A stretch of 64,000 nt of DNA from Bacteroidales bacterium UBA5833 (GTDB lineage: Bacteria; Bacteroidota; Bacteroidia; Bacteroidales; Lentimicrobiaceae): the NCBI GenBank assembly GCA_002433025.1, contig DJGZ01000041.1, positions 62,001-126,000 of the forward strand. Reading direction: 5' to 3'. This document shows, piece after piece, positions 42,738-52,757 of the stretch (its first letter is position 1; the number at the start of each line of letters is the position of its first letter). A model generated the notes under the pieces. That model was given only the letters and a program-made list of their open reading frames with translations, was not told where the DNA came from and made no database searches. The position numbers and the translations under genes are program-made.

Positions 42738-44042
42738 TTACCTTGCGATTTCTATTTTAAGTTGTCTCTTTTTTAATGGTCTGCCCTTCAGATCAGCAAG
42801 GAGTTTTCTGCACAACTTCCGTTTCACCGCTGCGTAGGACGCATGGTCGGAAACGCTTATCTGACCAAGATCATCCGCTTTCAATCCTCCCTGTTGTATC
42901 AGGAAACCGGCAATATCCCCCCGGCTTATCTTATCTTTTCTCCCGAGACTGAGATACAGCGTCTCATATTCAGGGAAACCCGGCAACCCGGCTTCTTCCG
43001 GCAGCAATACCGGCCCGGAAACGCCGGTCACAAAAGCCGGAGCATTTTCTTCAGCTGCAAGCATCATCCAGGCTTCCCCCGAAGCATGCATCCGGGCAGT
43101 ACGCCCATTGCGATGCACCCATACAGTTTCATTGACAGGCAGCTGATAATGAATTACATGACGGATCTCCGGGATGTCAAGACCTCGCGCAGCCAGATCG
43201 GTGGTAATAAGGGTGTGGTGGGTTCCGTTACGGAACCGGATCAGCGCCAGCTCGCGGGCATCCTGCTCCATTCCGCCGTGATAAATGCCGTGAACCACCC
43301 CCCGCATCCTGAGTAAAGAGCTGATTCGCTCAACAGCTTCGCGGTGATTGCAGAATATCAGCGCGGGGTCATTCCCCAGATGGCAGATCAGCCGGAATAA
43401 TGCTTCCAGTTTATCGTTTCCTTCAGCTTTTACTATGTTTACGCCCAGATTGATCTGTTCATCAGCAATGGTAAAATCAAGTAATACCGGATTTATGACC
43501 CCGGTGAATGCAGGAATATCCTCCATCCTGGTTGCAGAAGTCAACATTCTGGTGTGTAAACCGGCCAGTTTTGAAATAATAAAAGCCATTTCTTTTTCGA
43601 ACCCAAGTTCGAGGGATTTATCAAACTCATCCAGGACAAGGCTTTTTATGCCTTCAGGGTCGAAGTGTCCCCTTCTCAGATGATCGGCAATACGGCCGGG
43701 TGTGCCAACCAGCAAGGCTGCAGGCTCAATCAGGTTATTGCGTTCAGTCCTGACCGCATGCCCTCCGTAAAGGGCTGTAATTCTGTAACCTGTCTGCATT
43801 TTACGGAAAACCCCTTCAATCTGAAGGGCCAGTTCACGCGAAGGGGTGATAATCATGGCCTGAGGTCCGGTATGGTCCGGACTAATTATGCGGAGTAAGG
43901 GAAGAAGAAATGCCAGTGTTTTGCCCGATCCGGTTCTTGAGATGAGTACCAGGTTGACGCCCGGCCTGACAAGTTCAAGAGATTTTAATTGCAGTTCATT
44001 CAGCTCCTGAATGCCAAGGCGTTTTATAAATGAAGTAAACAT
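42738..44042 (-). CDS. DEAD-box type ATP-dependent RNA helicase
   Basis: A 434-residue helicase with the two RecA-like domains. Seen motifs are I RTGSGKT, Ia TPSRELA, Ib GTPGRI, II DEFD (in LVLDEFDKSLELG, an unusual variant of DEAD), III SAT, V TTDLAARGLDIP and VI HRNGRTARM. The C-terminal about 60 residues (ISVSDHASYAAVKRKLCRKL and LKGRPLKKRQLKIEI) resemble the RNA-binding domain of DbpA, which targets the enzyme to 23S rRNA during large-subunit assembly. It is convergent with the KAS III gene (12 bases between stops). A role in ribosome maturation or RNA remodelling is likely. Confidence 0.9.
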   Translation of the reverse strand: MFTSFIKRLGIQELNELQLKSLELVRPGVNLVLISRTGSGKTLAFLLPLLRIISPDHTGPQAMIITPSRELALQIEGVFRKMQTGYRITALYGGHAVRTERNNLIEPAALLVGTPGRIADHLRRGHFDPEGIKSLVLDEFDKSLELGFEKEMAFIISKLAGLHTRMLTSATRMEDIPAFTGVINPVLLDFTIADEQINLGVNIVKAEGNDKLEALFRLICHLGNDPALIFCNHREAVERISSLLRMRGVVHGIYHGGMEQDARELALIRFRNGTHHTLITTDLAARGLDIPEIRHVIHYQLPVNETVWVHRNGRTARMHASGEAWMMLAAEENAPAFVTGVSGPVLLPEEAGLPGFPEYETLYLSLGRKDKISRGDIAGFLIQQGGLKADDLGQISVSDHASYAAVKRKLCRKLLADLKGRPLKKRQLKIEIAR

Positions 44043-44444
44043 GCTGCAAAGGTAATTAATAGCAGGTAAACCATTGATCCTGATAATCGGGAAGATGCTC
44101 CGGGACTATATGACTGCAGCAGCACAAATTTTTTATCAAGCATTTATCTGCATGAACATAACGCTATGATCAGCATATCCGCTGCCGGAACTATGCAGCC
44201 TTGGCCATTTATAATCAGCAATTCCGGATTCCATGTCAGCAAATCAACAATAGAATTTCAGAATCCGGAAGATCGATGGTCAACGCATATACTTAGTTAA
44301 CAGATATTTTATCAAAAAATAGCCTGTAAACGGCTATATAATTAGGCCTGATCAGAATAATTCGTTTACAATGAAAACCAAAGGTCGGGTAATCTGATTA
44401 AATTTGCATTTGATAACGTATTTAACCGCCGGGAGGAGATTCAC
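44043..44444. other. Intergenic region upstream of the Na/Pi cotransporter gene
   Basis: No gene is supported. It contains a hairpin ATAGCC/GGCTAT at 44319-44337, a possible -7 box TAAATTTG at 44399-44406, and a strong Shine-Dalgarno (GGGAGGAG) just before the ATG at 44445. It also serves the divergent helicase gene. Confidence 0.6.
44399..44406 (+). promoter_or_regulatory. Possible -7 box of the Na/Pi cotransporter gene
   Basis: TAAATTTG fits TAnnTTTG and lies 38 bases before the start codon. A -33 TTTA occurs about 20 bases upstream, a poor match. Confidence 0.4.
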
Positions 44445-46142
44445 ATGAGCAATGCTAACCTGTTACTGGATATGCTTACCATTCTTGGAGCCCTAACACT
44501 TTTCCTTTTCGGAATGAAAATGATGAGCGAAAGCCTTCAGCGGATTTCGGGCAGGCGGCTGAGAAATATATTCACCAACATTGCATCCAACAGGGTAAAA
44601 GCGATTGTCGCCGGACTGCTGGTTACCGGTATTATACAATCCTCGTCCGCTGTTACCGTCATGCTCGTAAGTTTTGTGAACGCCGGGCTTTTCTCGCTTA
44701 CCCAGGCGCTGGGGATTATGATGGGGGCGAACATCGGCACCACCATAACTGCATGGCTTATTACCATTTTCGGTTTCAAATTTGAATTTACTTTCATTCT
44801 TTTGCCGGTACTGGGATTGAGCCTTCCTCTGTTATTCTTCCCGGGAGCCCGCACCCGATCGGTTGGTGAGTTTATCCTTGGTTTTGCCATCCTGTTTCTG
44901 GGGCTTCAGTTTATGAAGGATGCCATGCCCGGCATCGACGAACATTCACCACTGATTGAAGCGCTCACCTCCATATCCGGCAACGGTTTCTTCAGGTATC
45001 TGATGTTTGCCGGAGCCGGCTTGCTGGTCACCCTGCTGATTCAATCATCAAGTGCAACCATTGCGCTCACTTTCGTACTCTGCAATGCCGGTTATATTGA
45101 TTACAATGCTGCAGCCGCCATGGTCCTCGGCGAAAACCTCGGCACCACAATCACAGCGAATATTGCTGCAGTCATGGCAAACCGTGCTGCAAAACGTCTG
45201 GCATTGGGTCATACACTTTTCAACCTTACCGGCCTCATCTGGGTTTTTGCATTTTTCAACTTTTTTGTTCAACTGAGCTATAATGCCGCAGATTATATTA
45301 CCGGACACTCACCCATTCCAACTGAGGCAATATATCCGCTCGGTCTTTCGGTTTTTCATACCGGCTTCAATCTGATCAACACAATCATACTCACAGGTTT
45401 TACCCCCCTAATCGGCAAATTCCTCGAGATCATTATCCCATACAAGCCCGGTGAGAAGAAAAGTTACAGGCTTCGTTATTTTAAGTCCAGGTTTATGGCA
45501 ATGATCGAAGTGGATATACTGCAGGCGCGGGAAGAGATATACAGCTTTGGCAGGCATGTGGCCTATATGTTCAGTCTGATCCCTGAATACCTGACCGAGA
45601 AAAGGGAAGGCAAATATGAAAAAATTCAGAAGAAGATCTATAAATGTGAGGAACAATCGGATAATCTGGAGCGTGAGATAACGGAATACATTACACGCAT
45701 AGCTGAAAACGACCTTACCGAAGCCAATTCAAGAAAGATCAGGGCAATGCTGAAGATTACGGATGACATGGAAAGCATTGCCGACCAGTGTATGCAGATG
45801 GAACGGACCATCAGGAAGAAAAATGAAGCAAAAGCCTGGTTCACCCAGGAAATGCGGGAAGACCTTTTTGCCCTTTTTGAACTTGTTAAACAGGCACTCG
45901 ACACAATGAATGAAAACCTTTCGCGGGATTACAGGCCGGGCATTCTGGCTAAAGCCACCGAAAAGGAATTGCTGATCAATGAATTGCGCGACAAGCTTAT
46001 CGATCTGAACAAACAAAGGATAGATGAAGGGGAGCACACTTACAAAAATGCAGCCTATTATGCAGAGCTGCTGAATCAGTGCGAAAAACTTGCCGACCAC
46101 ATCATCAACATCAACCAGGCGATTGCAAGTAATATAAAATAG
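44445..46142 (+). CDS. Na+/phosphate cotransporter with PhoU-like domain
   Basis: A 565-residue membrane protein of the Na/Pi-II cotransporter family (NptA/YjbB-like), which moves phosphate with sodium. Two inverted transport repeats each carry the signature QSSSA: TGIIQSSSAVTVMLVSF and TLLIQSSSATIALTFV. Eight or so helices fill residues 1-330. The C-terminal 220 residues are soluble and helical, like PhoU (ECEEQSDNLEREITEY, ITDDMESIADQC). The start has an unusually strong Shine-Dalgarno for this genome. The next gene, 90 bases on, encodes a second and unrelated phosphate transporter, so this is a phosphate locus. Confidence 0.92.
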   Translation: MSNANLLLDMLTILGALTLFLFGMKMMSESLQRISGRRLRNIFTNIASNRVKAIVAGLLVTGIIQSSSAVTVMLVSFVNAGLFSLTQALGIMMGANIGTTITAWLITIFGFKFEFTFILLPVLGLSLPLLFFPGARTRSVGEFILGFAILFLGLQFMKDAMPGIDEHSPLIEALTSISGNGFFRYLMFAGAGLLVTLLIQSSSATIALTFVLCNAGYIDYNAAAAMVLGENLGTTITANIAAVMANRAAKRLALGHTLFNLTGLIWVFAFFNFFVQLSYNAADYITGHSPIPTEAIYPLGLSVFHTGFNLINTIILTGFTPLIGKFLEIIIPYKPGEKKSYRLRYFKSRFMAMIEVDILQAREEIYSFGRHVAYMFSLIPEYLTEKREGKYEKIQKKIYKCEEQSDNLEREITEYITRIAENDLTEANSRKIRAMLKITDDMESIADQCMQMERTIRKKNEAKAWFTQEMREDLFALFELVKQALDTMNENLSRDYRPGILAKATEKELLINELRDKLIDLNKQRIDEGEHTYKNAAYYAELLNQCEKLADHIININQAIASNIK

Positions 46143-46152
46143 ACCGGCTGAA

Positions 46153-46170
46153 TTAACATTAACTTAACAT
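46153..46170 (+). promoter_or_regulatory. Pho-box-like direct repeat upstream of the PiT gene
   Basis: TTAACAT-TAAC-TTAACAT: two identical seven-base units start 11 bases apart, one helical turn, which is the geometry of PhoB/PhoP binding sites (in Bacillus, TTAACA-N5-TTAACA). A possible -7 box TAATTTTG follows at 46201-46208 and the gene starts at 46232. Phosphate control is inferred from the repeat and from the gene's function. Confidence 0.55.
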
Positions 46171-46231
46171 TGGAATCAGGGTAATTCAGGCCAGCCTCCT
46201 TAATTTTGCGCTCATTTAATCTGGTCCTTAA

Positions 46232-48502
46232 ATGGAAGGTATTTATCTGATCTTTGTCGCCGTACTTTTCCTCCTGGCATTTTCCGACCTGATGGTAGGT
46301 GTTGCCAATGATGCTGTAAACTTTCTGAACTCCGCCGTCGGCGCCAAGGCCGCCTCCTTTAAAACCGTACTGATTGTAGCCAGCGTCGGGGTATTGGTTG
46401 GTGCGACTTTTTCAAGCGGATTGATGGAAATTGCCAGGAAGGGGCTCTTTTTCCCGGGCATGTTCAGTTTTAATGAAGTGATCATCATTTTTCTTGCCGT
46501 CATGATCACGGATGTCATCTTGCTTGACATGTTCAATACCTTTGGTTTACCTACATCCACAACTGTATCCATAGTCTTCGAGTTGCTCGGTGCATCTGTA
46601 GCCATTGCCATAATCAAGATCACCGGTTCGGAACAGACGATGCAGGACATCGGACAGTACATCAATTCAGCCAAAGCCCTTGCCATTATCACCGGTATTC
46701 TTGTATCCGTTGCCATAGCATTCAGTGTGGGGGCTCTGGTTCAATATATTACAAGGGTGCTGTTTACCTTTAATCTGAGGTTTAACCTGAAATACTTCGG
46801 CGCTTTGTGGGGCGGAATGGCCATCACCGGAATCACCTATTTTATGCTGATCAAGGGTGCCAAAGGAGCTTCATTTATTACCTCCGACACCCTGAGCTAC
46901 ATCAGTGCGAATACCGGCATGATCCTGCTGGCCAGTTTTGCGGGATGGACCGTGATTTTGCAGATACTCATGTTACTTTTCCGGCTGAATGTACTGAAAG
47001 TTATCGTATTGGCCGGTACTTTCGCCCTGGCTATGGCTTTTGCCGGAAATGACCTGGTGAACTTTATCGGGGTTCCCCTGGCAGGACTGAAGGCATTACA
47101 ATTATTCAATGCTGCTCCCGGCGCCGACCCCAACACATTTCTGATGACCGGTCTGGCAGAGGATGTAAAAACGGAGACCTGGATGTTGCTCATTGCCGGT
47201 GTTGTAATGGCTATAACCCTTTGGACTTCAAAAAAAGCCCGGTCAGTGATTGAAACATCGGTTGATCTGAGCCGTCAGGGAGAAGGTGCGGAAAGGTTCA
47301 ATTCCTCCATTCTTTCAAGAAACCTGGTCAGGGGCGCCATGAATGTTTCATCCGCCATCAGCCGTTTCATGCCCGATAGAGTGAACTTCTGGATAGAAAA
47401 ACGATTCAACCCGCCTGACGAAACTACCGTGGCGCAAATGCCCGAAGGTGCAGCCTTCGATATGCTCAGGGCCAGTGTTAACCTGGTGGTGGCAAGTATG
47501 CTGATTGCACTGGGGACTTCACTCAAGCTTCCGCTGTCAACAACCTATGTAACTTTTATGGTTGCAATGGGAACCTCACTGGCCGACCGGGCATGGGGCC
47601 GTGAAAGTGCCGTATACCGCATTACAGGAGTGCTTTCGGTAATCGGCGGATGGTTTTTCACTGCGCTGGCTGCTTTTACGGTTGCGTTGGTCGCCGCTTC
47701 AATATTGTATTACGGAGGACTGGTCGCCACTTTTGCACTCCTGCTGCTGGTCGGTTTCCTGATTTACCGCACCCATCGCATTCACCTCAGAAGAACAAAC
47801 GAGCGTAAAGCCGACGAAGCCATTGATGCACTGCCTGATGAACTAAGCACAGAAACCATCATCGTAAGATGTTCGCTTACCATACAACAGGTGCTTGAAC
47901 AAAGTCTTGCCATTTTTAAAGAAACCCTTATGGGCCTGATGGATGAAGACAGAAAGGTTCTGAAAAACGCCAAAAGCGGCTCTGAAGACCTGAATGTATC
48001 TACAAAACGGCTTAAAAACCAGATCAGCAAAACATTGTCGCACCTGCGCGAAGATTCCGTTGAATCAGGGCATTATTATGTACAGGCCATCGACTACCTG
48101 CGCGAGATAAACCATTGCATCTCATTCATCACAATGCCGAGTTTTGAACATGTTGAAAACAATCACCGGCCGATGATACCGGTTCAGATAGAAGAACTGT
48201 CAAGGCTGAACGGTGAAATATCCCTGCTTTTCGGCGAAGTGATGAATATGCTGAAGAAAAAGAATTATGATGATTTTGACATGATTGTTGCCAGACAGCA
48301 AAATATACAGCGGATCATCGAGGAAACAAGAAAAAAGCAGGTGAAGCGGATTAAGAACTCGGAAACCGGAACCCGGAACAGTATCCTCTATCTGAATATC
48401 CTTGCTGAAATTAAGAACCTCACCCTTTACACCCTTAACCTGCTGAAATCAAGCCGGGATTTTGAGCTTTCATCCCGCATCACTAACAAAAACGCTGAAT
48501 AA
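46232..48502 (+). CDS. PiT-family inorganic phosphate transporter with PhoU-like tail
   Basis: A 756-residue membrane protein of the PiT family (low-affinity phosphate/cation symport). The two family signatures are present in altered form: GVANDAVNFLNSAVG near the start, and LSTTYVTFMVAMGTSLADRAW in the second half. About ten to twelve helices cover residues 1-510, with a central loop of about 100 residues. The last 230 residues are helical and resemble PhoU. This long form with a fused regulatory-like tail is common in Bacteroidota. It sits behind a Pho-box-like repeat and after the Na/Pi cotransporter gene. A strong terminator follows. Confidence 0.92.
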   Translation: MEGIYLIFVAVLFLLAFSDLMVGVANDAVNFLNSAVGAKAASFKTVLIVASVGVLVGATFSSGLMEIARKGLFFPGMFSFNEVIIIFLAVMITDVILLDMFNTFGLPTSTTVSIVFELLGASVAIAIIKITGSEQTMQDIGQYINSAKALAIITGILVSVAIAFSVGALVQYITRVLFTFNLRFNLKYFGALWGGMAITGITYFMLIKGAKGASFITSDTLSYISANTGMILLASFAGWTVILQILMLLFRLNVLKVIVLAGTFALAMAFAGNDLVNFIGVPLAGLKALQLFNAAPGADPNTFLMTGLAEDVKTETWMLLIAGVVMAITLWTSKKARSVIETSVDLSRQGEGAERFNSSILSRNLVRGAMNVSSAISRFMPDRVNFWIEKRFNPPDETTVAQMPEGAAFDMLRASVNLVVASMLIALGTSLKLPLSTTYVTFMVAMGTSLADRAWGRESAVYRITGVLSVIGGWFFTALAAFTVALVAASILYYGGLVATFALLLLVGFLIYRTHRIHLRRTNERKADEAIDALPDELSTETIIVRCSLTIQQVLEQSLAIFKETLMGLMDEDRKVLKNAKSGSEDLNVSTKRLKNQISKTLSHLREDSVESGHYYVQAIDYLREINHCISFITMPSFEHVENNHRPMIPVQIEELSRLNGEISLLFGEVMNMLKKKNYDDFDMIVARQQNIQRIIEETRKKQVKRIKNSETGTRNSILYLNILAEIKNLTLYTLNLLKSSRDFELSSRITNKNAE

Positions 48503-48534
48503 TCATTATTTTTTCAGATATCGACCTGTAAATG

Positions 48535-48570
48535 AAAATGCTTCCGGTTTCTGATTTCCGGAAGCATTTT
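48535..48570 (+). terminator. Terminator after the PiT gene
   Basis: A 13-base perfect stem AAAATGCTTCCGG/CCGGAAGCATTTT around a ten-base loop, 32 bases past the stop, with T-rich text after it. Confidence 0.88.
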
Positions 48571-48716
48571 GGTTTTGATTAAACGACTGATAAACCCTGG
48601 ATTTCCCAAATACGCTCATCGCTCATTACCAGAATTTCCAGACAGCTATTTCTCTGGTTTTAGTGAGGTGATGATTTTATTACAGCCCTTTCTTCAGCCA
48701 ATGTTTTGTAAGATAA

Positions 48717-51311
48717 TTACAAGATCAGGATCTTCTTCGAAACCGTGTGATTGTCCGAAGTAACTTTAACCAGGTAATAACCGGGGGCAGGTTTACTGCG
48801 ATTCAGGACATCCAGCTGGATGGTATTCAACCCTGCCGACAAAGAAATATCCTGAACTGAAGTAATTATGCGTCCCTTCAGGTCAATCAGACTGATTACC
48901 GCCTTTTGCCCGGCATATGAACTGATCTTTGCCCAGCAGCCACCTGCCTGCTCCGTATCATAAGGCTGCGGGTAAACGTTAACCAACGTCAGCGATGACG
49001 ATGGTTCCGGCAATTGGGGCACATCCACGCTCAGATCAGCAAGGTTGAGCCGGTAAGCGGAAAGCCCGTAAGTACCGATTACCAGCATCTCTTCAGCATC
49101 ATGAATTTTCATAGTAGTGACCGGCACATTTCCCAAACCCTGGTTCATACTTTCCCAACTTTGTCCGTAATCTTTGCTCATAAAAACACCGGCATCCGTC
49201 CCGACGAAATATCTGCCCGGCCTGGTCGGATCTGCTGCAAATGCATTAACGGGAAGTTCCGGAAGGTTGTTGCTGATGGGTTCCCAGGTGTTGCCAAGGT
49301 CGGTCGAGCGATAAACGTGCGCCAATGGCTCATCCCAACGAAAGCCCGAACAGGTTGCGTAGATGGTATTTACATCAAAAGGATCCGCTGCCACCCGGGT
49401 AATCCAGCGGTCAGGAAGACCCGCGCTGATATCTGTCCAAAGTGCCCCGCCATCCACACTGATATGCACCTTGCCGTCGTCGGTGCCGGCAAGCACGATG
49501 TCAGGATCAATGACCGACACTGCCAGGGTGCTGATGGTATGATAGGTACTGCCGTCATCCCCCCTGGTCAGGTCCTGGCTTACCGCGCTCCAGTAATTGC
49601 CTCCGTTGGAGGTCCTCCATACACGGTAAGTACCGAAATAGAGAATATTGGGATTCTGAGGATGCATAACCACCGGCGCCGACCAGTTTACCCTGTCGTT
49701 TGACCAGGCTCCCCCAATATAGGACATTGAATTGCCGTAATTGATCGATTTATGCAGCATCCCCCACTGATATTCAGCATAAACCACATTTGAACGGGTA
49801 TAATCGACCAGCGAATAAAAACCATCACCCCCAAGAATGGCATCCCATCCGTCCGCGCTTCCCGCTGAAGTCCTGATGGTGTTGTTGTCCTGCGTCCCGC
49901 CTATCAGCCGGGCCGGATTCAGGTAATCTATCTCGATATCATAGAATTGGGTAATGGGCAGATTATTTACCCAGGTCCAGTTCAGCCCCATATCATCGCT
50001 GTAATAGAATCCTCCGTCGTTGCCTTCATAGACCCTTCCGGTTGATGGATGAATATAGAGCGCATGGTGATCTACATGGATTTCATCTGAATTGTAATAC
50101 CCCGCCAACTGGGTGTAGCTGTCGCCTCCGTTGGTGGAATAATAAAGGTCAACGCCAAGCAGGTAAATCACATCAGGATTCACCGGGTTCACCCGGATTT
50201 GTCCGAAATACCATCCGAAGGAACTGTTCATGCCTTGAATGGCATTGTCATTGGTACGTGTCCAGCTCTGGCCTCCGTTGACAGTGCGGTAAACCGCCTC
50301 TCCTGAGTTGTTGTCGAAAAATGCGTATAGCCTTTCGGGATCTGAAGGGGAAATAGCCAGACCGATACGCCCCACCTGATTTCCCTGGGGCAATCCGCCC
50401 TGCAGTTTCGTCCAGGTATCGCCCCCGTTGACAGTCATCCAGATACCGGATGAGGGACCGAAAGAACGCCGGTAGTTAAGTCCGCGCATGCGTTCCCACA
50501 TGGCGGCATAAAGAATGTCGGGATTTGCCGGATGCTGAACCAGATCGATGCCGGAAGCGGAGTCGTTTACAAAAAGCACCTGCTCCCAGGTAGCCCCTCC
50601 ATTGGTGGTCCTGTAGATCCCCCGGTTGTTGTCGGGCGTAAACAGGTTTCCGCAGGCAGCCGCAAAAACCCTTTCTTCGTTTTGATGGTCAATAATGATG
50701 CGCCCGATATAGGCCGATTCATCCAACCCTGTATGTGTCCAGGTGTCACCGCCGTCGGTCGATTTATAAATTCCGTCTCCCCTGAAACTCTGGCTTGAGG
50801 CATTGGCCTCTCCGGTTCCGGCATAAACCAGATCAGTATTCTGACGGCCGATAGCAAGATCGCCGATGGAGATGGTAGCCGCCTGATCGAAAATATTTGT
50901 CCAGCTGACTCCGGAATTATCTGTCTTAAATATTCCACCGGAAGCCGTACCGACATAAATTGTCGAAAATGAGCCGGCCGGCATTTCTATGTCGGTGATC
51001 CGTCCGCCGATATTAGTCGGCCCTGCGGGCTCCCAGCTATAAGAACCGCGCGACAGGCTTCGGTGCATCTGATGTGCTTCCCTGACAGCCTTAAGATAAT
51101 GTTCTGTTTTTATCCGCCCCTGAGGATAGGTTCGCTGCCTTGACAGCCAATCGTTGGGAAGGTATCCGGGTTCCTTTTTCAAACCCGTGCGTGCCAGCAT
51201 GTGATGACCCTCCTTTTCCTGACGGGGAGCCTGTAAATATAGCCAGACACCTCCTCCAAGCAGGATCAGAAGAAAAAAAACAACAGGATAATGGCGATAA
51301 TTTGCTTTCAT
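48717..51311 (-). CDS. T9SS-secreted BNR/sortilin-like beta-propeller protein
   Basis: An exported protein of 864 residues from the ATG at 51311; an alternative ATG at 51329 would add six residues. A hydrophobic N-terminal segment (VVFFLLILLGGGVWLYL) acts as signal or anchor. The body consists of BNR/Asp-box-type repeats, recognisable as S-x-DGGxTW-like strings (SGVSWTN, TDGGDTWTHTG, TNGGATWEQ, VNGGDTWTK, NGGQSWTR), which form one or two beta-propellers of the sortilin/Vps10 and photosystem-assembly type. The C-terminal 90 residues are a T9SS sorting domain (VNVYPQPYDTEQAG ... GYYLVKVTSD). No catalytic residues for a sialidase are evident, so a binding or glycan-related role is possible but unproved. 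Confidence 0.85.
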   Translation of the reverse strand: MKANYRHYPVVFFLLILLGGGVWLYLQAPRQEKEGHHMLARTGLKKEPGYLPNDWLSRQRTYPQGRIKTEHYLKAVREAHQMHRSLSRGSYSWEPAGPTNIGGRITDIEMPAGSFSTIYVGTASGGIFKTDNSGVSWTNIFDQAATISIGDLAIGRQNTDLVYAGTGEANASSQSFRGDGIYKSTDGGDTWTHTGLDESAYIGRIIIDHQNEERVFAAACGNLFTPDNNRGIYRTTNGGATWEQVLFVNDSASGIDLVQHPANPDILYAAMWERMRGLNYRRSFGPSSGIWMTVNGGDTWTKLQGGLPQGNQVGRIGLAISPSDPERLYAFFDNNSGEAVYRTVNGGQSWTRTNDNAIQGMNSSFGWYFGQIRVNPVNPDVIYLLGVDLYYSTNGGDSYTQLAGYYNSDEIHVDHHALYIHPSTGRVYEGNDGGFYYSDDMGLNWTWVNNLPITQFYDIEIDYLNPARLIGGTQDNNTIRTSAGSADGWDAILGGDGFYSLVDYTRSNVVYAEYQWGMLHKSINYGNSMSYIGGAWSNDRVNWSAPVVMHPQNPNILYFGTYRVWRTSNGGNYWSAVSQDLTRGDDGSTYHTISTLAVSVIDPDIVLAGTDDGKVHISVDGGALWTDISAGLPDRWITRVAADPFDVNTIYATCSGFRWDEPLAHVYRSTDLGNTWEPISNNLPELPVNAFAADPTRPGRYFVGTDAGVFMSKDYGQSWESMNQGLGNVPVTTMKIHDAEEMLVIGTYGLSAYRLNLADLSVDVPQLPEPSSSLTLVNVYPQPYDTEQAGGCWAKISSYAGQKAVISLIDLKGRIITSVQDISLSAGLNTIQLDVLNRSKPAPGYYLVKVTSDNHTVSKKILIL

Positions 51312-51398
51312 TTTCAATGTTTTAGGCATTTATCAAAATTTAAATCCGATTTTCATCAGTAAACTGTTCAAACTAAATTGAAACAATTGTTTCAGAAT

Positions 51399-52643
51399 CT
51401 ATCTGTGATTCTTCCTGAAACTAAACGGCCTGAGATATGTGAGTCTTCGCCAGACCCATTCAGCCGGGCCGAACCTGAATTCCGAAATCCAGTAACGACT
51501 GTAAAAAATCTGCAGGGAAAATATCAGCACAACAAGGGCAATTCCCTGAAGGGTATTCAGTTTCCCGGACAATCCGAGTCCATACGACAGGAATATCGTG
51601 GTACAAATCAAAGACTGCAACAGGTAGTTGGTGAGCGCCATCCGGCCGACAGGAACCAGGGCATTCCACAGCCGGGAGAGTCGTCCTTTTTCGAAAAGAA
51701 TAATGATCAAACCGATATAGGAAAGAGTAAGTGCAGGCGCCCCGACGGCGTGCGAAAATGACGCAAGCACGCTCATCCCGCCGGGCATAGCCATTTCGGC
51801 ATGCCAGGAAGCATAGGTATAAACAGCCTCTCCCGCTATCCCGATGGGCAGGCTTAGTGGCAAGCATTTTCTGAAAAAGGAGGCGTTTGCAGCATTTGAA
51901 ACGGCCAGATTCTTCCGGGCAGCCAGCATTCCGAACAAGAATGTACCAAGCACAGCCGGATAAAAAAACAACAATCCGGGCAACAGGGCTATCCATTCAT
52001 TAATCCTTGCATTGACAATTTCGCTGAAACTTCCATGTCCGTATGCCAGCCGTGATCGTTCAATCATCTCACTGATTGTGCGGGAACTTTCAGCGGCAGA
52101 GGCATCAATAGCTGCTTTCCCTTCAGGAAACGATGAACCCAGGACCATCATTCCCCAGGTGAGTGCCATAATGATCGCCGGCAGCAAAATCAGTACCAAG
52201 CCCCAGACAGCCACTTTTGTGTCGGATAACTTCCTGAACAGCAAAAGAAAAAAACCGAAGATGGCATAAAAAAACAGGATATCACCTGCCCACAGCAACA
52301 CAATATGAAGCACTCCGATCAGAAGAAGAACTGTAAGTCTCCTCCTGTAGACCGGGATTATTGAACCGGTTACCGCCTTTTTGTTTAAAAAAATCCAGAA
52401 ACCATAGCCAAATAGCAGCGAGAACAGGGTGTAAAATTTGCCTTCGAAAAGAAATCTTATAAGCAGGTCAGGTATAAGCAAAAACAACGGCTGATCCAAA
52501 GATGGCTTCAACATCATCACACTGACGGGATGGATAAATATCTTCATATTCACCATCAGGATTCCGAAGATCGCGAATCCCCGTAAAATATCCAAAAGAA
52601 TGATCCTTTCGGAAGCAGGCAAGGGTGAGGTCAGGTTTTTCAT
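51399..52643 (-). CDS. DUF418-family membrane protein
   Basis: A 414-residue polytopic membrane protein (about ten helices) of the YeiB/DUF418 type. The N-terminal ERIILLDILRGFAIFGILMVN is the family start, also similar to heparan-alpha-glucosaminide acetyltransferase-like proteins. The C-terminal DUF418 block (SRYWISEFRFGPAEWVWRRL) is clear. Function is not established; an acyl-transfer or transport role is usually suggested. It lies 87 bases beyond the start of the BNR gene on the same strand. Confidence 0.88.
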   Translation of the reverse strand: MKNLTSPLPASERIILLDILRGFAIFGILMVNMKIFIHPVSVMMLKPSLDQPLFLLIPDLLIRFLFEGKFYTLFSLLFGYGFWIFLNKKAVTGSIIPVYRRRLTVLLLIGVLHIVLLWAGDILFFYAIFGFFLLLFRKLSDTKVAVWGLVLILLPAIIMALTWGMMVLGSSFPEGKAAIDASAAESSRTISEMIERSRLAYGHGSFSEIVNARINEWIALLPGLLFFYPAVLGTFLFGMLAARKNLAVSNAANASFFRKCLPLSLPIGIAGEAVYTYASWHAEMAMPGGMSVLASFSHAVGAPALTLSYIGLIIILFEKGRLSRLWNALVPVGRMALTNYLLQSLICTTIFLSYGLGLSGKLNTLQGIALVVLIFSLQIFYSRYWISEFRFGPAEWVWRRLTYLRPFSFRKNHR

Positions 52644-52757
52644 CTTAATGCTCCGACAATTAGAACTACATTGAAAAGCAAGGCTGAAGCCAGGCCTGAA
52701 ACTGATATCTTAACAGGAGAATCCCCGGGGTTGCGGGATTCACCTTTCCATCAGCCA

